Positions 56,241 to 64,000 of a stretch of DNA of 64,000 nucleotides are shown here, in pieces (the stretch's first letter is position 1; each line of letters opens with the position of its first letter). The notes beneath the pieces were generated by a model, which saw nothing but the letters and a program-made list of their open reading frames with translations, was not told the origin of the DNA and did no database searches. This DNA comes from Armigeres subalbatus (Eukaryota; Arthropoda; Insecta; Diptera; Culicidae). The translations under genes and the position numbers were made by a program. The stretch is taken from positions 18,437,357 through 18,501,356 of the forward strand of contig NC_085140.1 in NCBI RefSeq assembly GCF_024139115.2, in the 5' to 3' direction.

Positions 56241-57337
56241 CATCTCTGGAGACCGCTCTGTAGGGGCCATCGCCCCACGTGTCTTGGCCATTGCGACCCT
56301 ATAGGCGTCACCCCATGGATTCACGTTGGCTCTTTGACACAGGCCCTCGAAGCAGGCTTTTTTGCTTGATCTAATCTCAGTCTTCAGAGCGGCTCTAGCA
56401 GCCACGAACGCCACCCGTCGTTCAACACGCTCCTCTTCTGTGCGTGCTCGCTGCATCCGCCTCCTTGCCCGTAGGCAGGCGCGGCGCAGGTTCGCAATTG
56501 CTTGAGTCCACCAGTAAGCCGGTGGTCTCCCATTCCTAGGGTGGACTTTCCTAGGCATGGTGGCATCGCATGCACGCGAGAGTACTGTTACCAGCTGCTC
56601 GCCACTCAGATCGAGAGTATTGTGCTCGCGGCGGAGCGCTTCCTTAAACACCTCGTCGTCGAAGTATGATGTCTTCCACATACGAGGACTAGGCCTCGCC
56701 CCTTCTTCCGTCCGCTGAATGCTGGTCGTATAGTCGATACTGTAGCGAACCGCCAGGTGGTCGCTGTGAGTGTAGCCATCATCTACCCTCCAGTTCGAAC
56801 TACTCGTTTGGCCAGGGCTCCAGAACGTAACGTCGATAATCGACTCGGCACCGTTCCAGCTGTAGGTATTTTGGTACCGACATTAGCCAAGTCCACATCC
56901 AACATGGCCAGTGATTCCAGCAGGATCTGCCCCGTTGATTCGTGGATCGGCTTCCCATTCCACGGCCCAAGCGTTGAAGTCCCCGCTATCACCACCGGCC
57001 TACGCCCCATCAAGTTAGCCGTCAAACAATCTAGCATTCGACCGAACTGCTCGATCGACCATCGAGGAGGCGCATAGCAGCTGCAGAAGAAGACCCCGTT
57101 GATTTTGGCAATGACGAAGCCCTCGTGTGTCGAAGACACCAACTCTTGAACTGGGTATTTCCCCGTTGTCCATATCGCCGCCATTTGAGACCCATCGGTG
57201 ACCCAATTACCGTTCCTGGCGGATACCCGGTAAGGATCTGCTATGATGGCGTTATGCGCCCCCCATTCAGCAACTGTCTGACACAGCATTTGCTGGGCTG
57301 CATCACAGTGGTTCAGGTTTAGCTGCGTTACCTGCAC
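56097..57337 (-). pseudogene. R1 endonuclease and linker (copy D)
   Basis: The endonuclease starts 'MQVTQLNLNHCDAAQQ' (typical R1 start) and continues 'IIADPYRVSARNGNWV', 'FFCSCYAPPRWSIEQF'. A one-base change shifts the frame at the catalytic GDFNAW block: the actual frame reads 'VVIAGTSTLGPWNGK', while the neighbouring frame still encodes 'GDFNAWAVEWG'. The terminal 'YTHSDHLAVRY' block lies near 56750-56785, again out of frame. The linker (56097-56681) has 'RACDATMPRKVHPRNGRPPA' and 'YWWTQAIANLRRACLRARR'. Residues are preserved but unreadable as one protein. Confidence 0.85.
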
Positions 57338-58904
57338 TGTGATTTTGCAGCACGCTTAAACGCCGGGCACTTCGAACCCCGCATGGGGTGCTTGCTGTTT
57401 GCAGCTTTGCTGGAACAGATCAAACAGTTGGGAGGTTTCGTGCAGCATTGTGCCTTATGTCCCTCCAATCCGCAGCGTCGACAGAGCTTGCTTCTGTCAG
57501 GGCCTTTGCAGTCCCATTGCTTGTGACCCGGTTCCAAGCACTTGAAGCAAACTTCGGGTTGCTCGTATATGCTCACAGGGCACACCGACCATCCCACCTT
57601 GACGCTCCCTAACTTGACTACCTTGGAGGCGTCCGCTGCAGATAGCCGAACCAATGCTACCTGTGTCCCTGCTGGACCTTTCCGTAGCCGAACGGCTGCG
57701 GTGGACGCCTCCACTTCACACTGTCGCCGCAGTGCCGTGACGAGCTCTTCGACTTCGGTGATCTCGTCCAGGTCTTTAACCCTTAGATTCACCTCCGTCG
57801 TGAGTGCCCTCACCTTGACCGTCTCGCCTAGGGACTTCCTCCGCCAACTTCTTGTAGGCGGCGCCCTTTGCGAGACGCCCCGCTTTAGCTCGAGGATCAT
57901 CTCGCCCGTCCGGGTACATCTTATTCGACGTACGTCGGCGCCGAGTTCACCAAGCTTGACGTCACTCCTCATCGCCTTCAAGACGTCCGAGTACTTAGCC
58001 TCGTCCGTTTTGATGACTAGGGCATCGCCCTGGAGCGATTGGCGCCTACCCTAGACTTTCTGCTACCCTCATTCGCCTGGGCCTTCATTTCGGCCCTTGA
58101 CGTCTTCGGTTTCTTCTTATTCTTGACCAGGGTCCAGGAGGCGTCATCCCCCTCTATTTCCCTGGTCTGGGGCGGCTGAGAGCTCTCAGCCTGCCGTAAC
58201 CCCTTACCACCGTCTTGCCTGAGTGGACGGACCTTTCCAGGTCCTTCCTCCCCCGGTTTTGGAGGTACCTGGCCGGGGTTCGGCTTCCCAGCCCCACTAC
58301 CCTTGTTCGGGGTGCTCATCCCCTGGAGACTGTCTCGTGTCTGCTCCGTTGGAGCAGCCACCCCCGACGTGCCCGCGAATACTTGAGCCTCGGTCTGGGC
58401 AGACTTTGGCACCACCGTTTTCGCTGGCACGTCCTCGGTCGATTTGACCTTGCCCAAATCCGCGAATTCTTGGGCCTCAGTCTGGGTAGACCTTGACTCC
58501 ATGGATTTCACGGGTTCGCACTTGGCCATCCCGACCGCCTTTTCCAGCTTAGCGTCCAACATCGACTTTCGAAGTTTCTGCAAGCTCCTCTTGAGGTCCT
58601 TACTGATATTATGCTTCGATGACGCAAAGTCGATGATGGCGTCCAGCTGTTCCGTCGCCACCTCGAAGGCCGAAAGCCCATCGCGTTTGCGGTTCATCGC
58701 CTCCACAAGCCATGGGCCGTCAATAACCTCTACCGGCGTTTTTTTAGCCGAGAGGAAGGTTAAGTGACCCACGCTGGCGCTGCGCACTGAGCTGCCGACT
58801 ATTGCCTCTGGCCTCCTAGGCGGAGACCTGAACAACCCACCTCTTGCGAAGGGGTTGTCCCCTACACTACTACCACTAGTTGAAGAATTGCCTTGGTTTT
58901 CCAT
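57328..58904 (-). pseudogene. R1 ORF1 (gag-like) with zinc knuckles (copy D)
   Basis: Likely start at 58904 ('MENQGNSSTSGSSVGDN'). The N-terminal half (to 58017) is rich in charged and Pro/Ser/Thr residues and includes 'DAIIDFASSKHNISKDLKRS'. A one-base shift near 58020 moves to the second half (57328-57981): 'KVRALTTEVNLRVKDLDEI', 'VALVRLSAADASKVVKLGS', then the knuckles 'CFKCLEPGHKQWDC', 'CRRCGLEGHKAQCC' and 'CLICSSKAANSKHPMRGSKC'. A pair of compensating indels changes 'RAPPTRSWRRKS' relative to copy E. ORF1 overlaps the endonuclease start by about 10 bases, as in R1 elements. Confidence 0.85.
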
Positions 58905-59168
58905 TTTGGTCCCACGAGTTGCTCGGGAAAGAGGTCCACCACGCCAGAGCCCAGCATGACGCGGTAAGGGACAATTACTGTGGAGGGTGCCCAGGTACCC
59001 CACAGGCTCCGTTAAAGGCCTAGCTTATTATTTCACCCCTGGCCATGCATCCCCTCGGCACGGGTCGCTTGACGCCTTGGGATTAGGGATTAGGGACAAT
59101 GGTCCCGGTCTGACCTGCAGTGGCCATGGGGAGGGTCGTCAAGCCCTTGGACAAAGTTGCTGCTGCCC

Positions 59169-59170
<2 letters not shown>

Positions 59171-59255
<85 letters not shown>
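59171..59255 (+). repeat. (GT)n microsatellite at the 5' side of R1 copy D
   Basis: About 42 GT units. Translation gives a Cys-Val run, which is not a protein. Together with the tract at 53643-53692 it brackets the R1 element. Confidence 0.95.
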
Positions 59256-59259
<4 letters not shown>

Positions 59260-61439
59260 TCATCCTCTACCCCTCACCCAGCTGGGTCAAGTAGTATTAC
59301 GAATAATTTGATCCAATCTCATGTCCCGTAATGGTGCCCTTTTTGTTACGAATACTAGTACCATAAAAAGGATTCCCTTCTGAAGCAAGAAATGTTTCTT
59401 CAGGGAGTGTTAGGAATGGGATGTACTAGTTATTCATAACAGGTACAGCAAAACATCACAAGGACGCCCTTATTCATTCGTACTAACTACTCAGGGAGTA
59501 GAAGGTCGAGAAGAGCCACCGTAGCTAACTAAAGCTTGAACCGGATACCTGGGACTCCCACAATATCCGCGGCAATAGTAGCAAACGATGCCCTGTGCGT
59601 ATTTAGTGGCAAATTCTATGCATTTGTATATTGGTAAAACAATAAATGAAAGAAAAGTAATGAATTGGAACGTTCTCACCAATTTGTCCATGTCATGGCT
59701 GCTGTAGTTGAACTGGTTCAGCTCAGCAGAAATTCCAGTGGGTTCTCAGCAGGATATATTTTGATTGCCCATAAATTAGGAAGCGTCCAAAAATTGAAAA
59801 ATTGAATTCTTGAGCCCTAAAAAGATGATATAAAAGAAGAAAGGCAGTATCAAACATAACAACATGAGTTTTTTTAAACACAAGGTACTCTGATTTCTTC
59901 TATCACCAATATTGTTATTTCTTAGAAGTCAAATGATGTATAAACATGGTCAGAACTAACAAAATTCTAGATAATACGACCTGAATAAATTGTGTTTTAC
60001 CTTGGTTTTACCTGTTTCACATTACCTCCCAACACAATCTTACTTCATTTTGGAATAATGTTAACATTGTCTGATGTTAATATAGCTAATCTACGCAATT
60101 CATACGTTTTATCTTTGAACCATTTGTTTGAGAACTGTTGTGTTTGTTTTCGGTTTTTCTGCAAGACGTGTTGATTGAATTCCTATGGTTTTTGTTCGAA
60201 TATCGCACCAGTATAGAGGATATTGTTTTATTAACTACATCGATACGTGCTTCAATGATCCGGAAAATCACGAATCGTTTGGGATAAATTTTCGTTTTAT
60301 TAATTCAATTATAAACTTGAATTTAAGAATTATTGGAATGATGAAAAGTAATTTGATAAAAAAATAAAAACTTTAATAAGTGAACGAATCTATTCAACTT
60401 TTAAAACTAGAAAAGTAAACATTTGTTATTTAGATTTCACTGAAAATTACAGTTTTTGGATTCTATGATTTTAAAAATATACCATGACATTTTATAATTT
60501 TTGAATTCATCGTTACGCTATCACGTTCGTTATTGATAGCCTTTAAGAATGTTATGATAATCAAGTGAACAATACTTTTTAAGATGAACTAATACCTATT
60601 CCTCCTTTTCTTACCCGGAAAGCCTAAATTAGTATATTGTGTAAAAATCAAAATACATAATTGTAAAACATGCATAAAATTGTTTTCCTGAGTTAGTCTC
60701 CTAAGAAATTAATGATTCATCTCATATTGAATTAAACAATATTTCCCACATAATTCGATTTAGGTCATACACATTTAAAAAAGCAAAATTCGCTTAGAAT
60801 TTGGAGGAAAAAAATACTAATCCCTATTTTGTGTCGTAATAGCTTAATTGTATCCTGTGTAAGATGTATAAATTTGTCATTAGAATGATTTTGATTATTG
60901 TATTTAATAGGGGAACTGCTCCTTGAATTCACACCATGTACCCAAATCAATACCATCCGAAAACAAAGGATTGATGAGCAAACTGTTTTATTTCTCATTT
61001 TTGTGATTTTTTTCAGCAGTCAGCACGCCGGAAAACACCGAAACACAACACAAATTGAGCCTAAATTGACTGTTTTGCGAATGTTATTGACATAGGAGCA
61101 TGTTATTAATAATGGAACAGATACCCTACTTTTAAGAAGTAATCGTTTACTATAAAGGAGCTACATTAGTTTAGGATATGCTCTTATTTGAAAAGGTTTA
61201 GGAGAAAGCAGAGAGAAATATTACTGAAATAATAACACGTAACGTAAAATCAATAGAAAATAAAAACGCTCAGAAAATGAATAATATAAATCAATAAGGT
61301 AATACTTAATAAATGACACACGGCACAGTCCAATTACGATGTTGGTTGGTGCTTGAAAAAAGTTCAGATCCAGGAACATCCACGGGTATGATCCGCCCAA
61401 ACTTCTTTACGAATATTTGGACAAAATCTTCATTTCTGC
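59256..61439. other. AT-rich, no gene recognised
   Basis: Short frames only; several opposite-strand pairs without motifs. No SINE or TIR was spotted. Confidence 0.45.
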
Positions 61440-61900
61440 ATCCCTTGCTTCTTGTAATGATTCGCGCAACATTCCATGCTGTTACCGATGATCACCAACA
61501 GAAGCATCTCACCGAATACATCTTCAGTCCATGGTAGTTCTTGCATGGTAGTTCATCGTCAGGAGAAGACATTTGGTGATGAACTCTCGAACTCCCACCA
61601 TGGTTGTAATCCAGAGATAAATTGTGTTTTATTTTTAATGCGATATCAATTCCCGCAAGCATTCTCAGGTACAGGTTGCCAGGAATGTCGGCATAGATTG
61701 GTACTCGGCCGGATGGTTATCCTTTTTTCATCGTAAAGGCTGCTGCAGTAATAACTTTTCACCTGGAGGTACCAAATAGACAGCATATCCATTCCGTTCA
61801 CGCCTCTGAGGCGTATAGTATGGTAGAAACTTCAGTATAGTCGGCAGGTCCTTCCCATCTTTACGGACCCATCTAACCATTTCGGCTACTTTCGCCATCG
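61440..61900 (-). other. Coding-like remnant, unknown protein
   Basis: On the minus strand, a 56-codon frame (about 61900-61733) starts 'MAKVAEMVRWVRKDGKDLP' and continues 'TILKFLPYYTPQRRERNGYA', 'VYLVPPGEKLLLQQPLR', ending in TGA. Downstream, after stops, 'MQELPWTEDVFGEMLLLVIG' and 'NSMECCANHYKKQGM' appear in another frame. The compositions look protein-like rather than random, but I recognise no family. It could be decayed exons or a retroelement tail. Confidence 0.3.
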
Positions 61901-61988
61901 ATTTAGTTAGCTTTCACTGCTCAAAAAATGACGGGATCGGAACATGAGGTTTTCGTGTTCGTTCGCGAACGTGGCACACTTCGATCTT

Positions 61989-62013
61989 TATCTAATATAA
62001 TATTCTAAACCTG
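61989..62013 (+). repeat. 25-bp direct repeat, right copy
   Basis: Identical to 53620-53644. The two copies bracket about 8.3 kb containing R1 copy D and 2.8 kb of AT-rich DNA. Confidence 0.9.
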
Positions 62014-62794
62014 CATTGAAAACTGAGCCTCACTCCAATTTTTCAGACTTTTTGGAGCTCTGGAACTATTTTTAATTTGCATTTTGCTGCTTGGTTGTCA
62101 TTTTATGAATGTTAGTGTCATTCTATCGATTGAAATGATTTATTTTTTGCTGTACAAAAATGTAAACAAAAATGCGTTGAAATAATTAATTATATAAATA
62201 ATTAATTATATAATAACAAATAATTGGTTGAAAATGACAATCGATTACTTCGATTGGTGGCGGCGCGTTTTTCGTAGGGCAGCATGTTGTTAGTTTGGCC
62301 GTGTTGCAGGTTTGTTAAGTTTATATTAAGCAAAATACGTAAATGTTTGAGTTCATAGTAACCCATGGGTCAGCAGGCAAAATAGGGCGTTGGTCAAGTA
62401 CTGTCAAGTAGTACTACGAAAAATATACTTTTTGTTATGAAGACTTTCCAAGAATTCAGTAAGCATTAAATAAAGCTTCGAAGTGGCATTATGTGCGCCT
62501 TCACGACCACCCATTAAATGCATATAAGCATTATAGTCGCCTTATATGCTATTTTAATATAGGTTTTGGCCCCACTTATATGCCTTATCCTACTTTATCG
62601 ATAATGTAGAATTTTTGATGACTAGCATTTGTTCAGCATCTGTTGAATAAATGATTAATTTGAAAACATGAAAAAAATGTTTTTTTTTTCAATGGCACCT
62701 TATCTTAATTATTTTTGCACTACGTTTTTTTCTACTATTTCATTATTATATTTTCATACTCATATGAAACATAATTTTGTTTCTCTCTTTGAGC
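62014..62794. other. No gene recognised
   Basis: AT-rich with an AATTAATTATATAA-type low-complexity patch near 62185-62215. Confidence 0.45.
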
Positions 62795-62868
62795 GGGACT
62801 CGAACTCGCGCTCTTGTCACCCGACGCTGTAGCGGTCATAGCCCTTAGCAGTTGGCCCATAAGAGAAG
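62795..62868 (-). mobile_element. tRNA-like SINE head, minus strand
   Basis: Read from 62868 on the minus strand: 'ATGGGCCAACTGCTAAGG' (A-box region) and 'GCGAGTTCGAGTCCCGC' (B-box). No anticodon-arm pairing supporting a real tRNA was evident, so a SINE head is more likely. Confidence 0.5.
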
Positions 62869-62936
62869 GAGTGGGAATGTAAATAACTTTGCCCAATATA
62901 AACATTACGCTTCTTCAGGTGCACTGAAACTTAAAC

Positions 62937-63229
62937 CACAGAGAACAGACGTTGAAACTGCACTCGCTATGTTGTGATAACTATTTACTGTTCCTTGTAA
63001 AATAACTTTGGGATGTCACCGTTTTTCCGTGCAGAATCAGCGCTAGCGTCATCAAAAATGCCACTGTGCGCTAGTGTCGTTATGCATGCAAGGGCATACC
63101 AGCGCCATCATGTTGTCAAAATGAGATTGTGAGTTGCAATGTCGACGTCGATGGCGTTGAGGTTCGGTTAGTTTGTTTACACATGTTTTGCGAAATTTTT
63201 TTTTCGTGCCTCCATGTCTGTTCTCTGTG
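62937..63229. mobile_element. 293-bp MITE, CACAGAGAACAGAC ends, 7-bp TSD
   Basis: Exact 14-bp terminal inverted repeats 'CACAGAGAACAGAC'. 'CTTAAAC' flanks it at 62930-62936 and 63230-63236. The interior is AT/GC mixed with 'GCGCTAGTGTCG' and 'CAGCGCCATCATG' words. Non-coding. Confidence 0.85.
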
Positions 63230-63360
63230 CTTAAACTAACTTATCTTAGAGTGAAATCATCCATTGGCGTCTTCCTAAACCTCAATCTACCTGTGCACTG
63301 GATTTGAATCTAATGGTTTGATGTCAAACTAGATTTTGATGGGTTTAAATGACTTTTATA

Positions 63361-63463
63361 GGATACAATTAAGTGGTGGAATTCAATGGGATTGTTTAAA
63401 CTCGTCTTATGACAGGTGAAAACATTCCACTAAAAAGCTCAAAATAATTTTCTTATCAAAATG
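63361..63463. mobile_element. Single-arm remnant of the 8.85-kb fold-back family
   Basis: 'GATACAATTAAGTGGTGGAA' through 'CTCGTCTTATGACAGG' to 'TTTTCTTATCAAAATG' matches 9041-9143 almost base for base, but the other arm is absent. Confidence 0.85.
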
Positions 63464-63592
63464 ACTTTTATAATTTTATTTGCCGTTTGGGCTGTCAAAA
63501 TGTCAAAATTTTCATTTTTATGTCAGTTCAAAGGTAAAAAGTGAGGCTACGCGACTCCACTGCAATCATCCCTAGCGATATATATGTCCTTG

Positions 63593-63792
63593 CAAAAGAT
63601 ATTTTAGTAACTAGATAAAGATTGTCGCTGTCGTCGCTGTCCGAAACATCTTTTGCTGGCGAGGATAGGGGAGCTAAATGTCAAACAAGGAAAATCCATA
63701 CGATTTGACAGGTATGTACCACACATGTTTCGGACAGCAGAACAAAGGGAACCGAAACGACAATCTTTATCTAGTAACTAAAATATCTTTTG
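63593..63792. mobile_element. 200-bp MITE with TCCTTG TSD
   Basis: Ends 'CAAAAGATATTTTAGTAACT' and the complement of 'ACTAAAATATCTTTTG'; both arms continue with 'AGATAAAGATTGTCG' and 'GCTGTCCGAAACAT'. 'TCCTTG' lies at 63587-63592 and 63793-63798. Non-coding. Confidence 0.85.
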
Positions 63793-64000
63793 TCCTTGCG
63801 CAATGAAATAACTATAGTAGTGCCGCTGTAAAGCGCACGGCGAACATGCTTCAATATGGAACAATAAAATGTTGACGAATTTTGAGACGAACTATATTAT
63901 TAGCGATAGGGCAACGACACATTTGGTAGAAAAAAGCAGGATTTCTGTTCTTAATTGTTAGTTAATTTGGCAAATAGCCTCCACTTCATGTACACTCATT

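Larger units (their letters stand above)
53693..59170 (-). mobile_element. R1-clade non-LTR retrotransposon, copy D, near full length
   Basis: About 5.5 kb on the minus strand: 5'UTR (59170-58905), ORF1, endonuclease, RT, C-terminal zinc knuckle, 3'UTR and poly-A. Both ends meet (TG)n tracts (53643-53692, 59171-59255). All expected R1 domains are present, but frameshifts break ORF1 and the endonuclease. R1-clade lineages that insert into AC-type microsatellites (Waldo, Mino) are known, and this placement fits them. Copy E at 23.1-27.1 kb is related. Confidence 0.9.

Noticed and set aside
59120..59331. Cys-Val repeat protein
   Set aside because: Product of translating the (GT)n microsatellite.
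1..64000. Endogenous viral sequences
   Set aside because: I saw no viral polymerase, capsid or glycoprotein motif; all RT motifs fit non-LTR retrotransposons.

Overview
The window looks like mosquito genomic DNA, most likely Aedes or a close relative. The evidence is AT-rich non-coding sequence packed with transposable elements, tRNA-derived SINEs with GAA-triplet tails like the Aedes Feilai family, RTE-clade and R1-clade non-LTR retrotransposons, and many small fold-back/MITE elements. The species call is from memory of these families, not a search. I see no intact host protein-coding gene. The only host-gene hint is a GC-richer, exon-like stretch with a splice-donor-like site (about 45.2-46.6 kb).

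Layout. 0-15 kb: fold-back elements, degenerate tandem repeats, four tRNA-derived SINEs or SINE pieces, and a 2.3-kb GGAATTCC-rich satellite whose orientation flips in the middle. 15.1-18.6 kb: an RTE retrotransposon (copy A, minus strand) bounded by a 14-bp target-site duplication. 18.8-20.65 kb: an older RTE fossil holding two independent insertions, one of which is a stack of four mutually nested DNA elements. 22.1 kb: a TA-flanked MITE. 23.1-27.1 kb: a deletion-riddled R1 element (copy E, plus strand) with a chimeric C-terminus. 27.4-32.2 kb: SINEs and a duplicated unit around a fold-back. 32.2-36.5 kb: two RTE copies (B, truncated; C, near full length) head to tail on the minus strand.

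36.6-39.8 kb is the most interesting part. A decayed non-LTR retrotransposon fragment is interrupted by a 2.49-kb DNA transposon. The transposon has ~525-bp terminal inverted repeats, an apparent 8-bp target-site duplication, and a transposase-like gene with CxxH, RW and late acidic signatures that does not look like a standard hAT protein. Removing the insert and one TSD restores the host reading frame.

40-53 kb: a GC-rich unassigned stretch, several fold-backs and MITEs, a 23-bp minisatellite. 53.6-59.3 kb: a near full-length R1 element (copy D, minus strand) with a (TG)n tract at both ends. Copy E also lies between AC-rich tracts, which suggests insertion into AC microsatellites. 59-64 kb: AT-rich DNA, a small coding-like remnant, and two MITEs with clear target-site duplications.

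Functionally this is a transposon graveyard. The retroelement enzymes (apurinic-like endonuclease plus reverse transcriptase) are recognisable, but every copy carries stops, frameshifts or deletions. The MITEs are non-autonomous.
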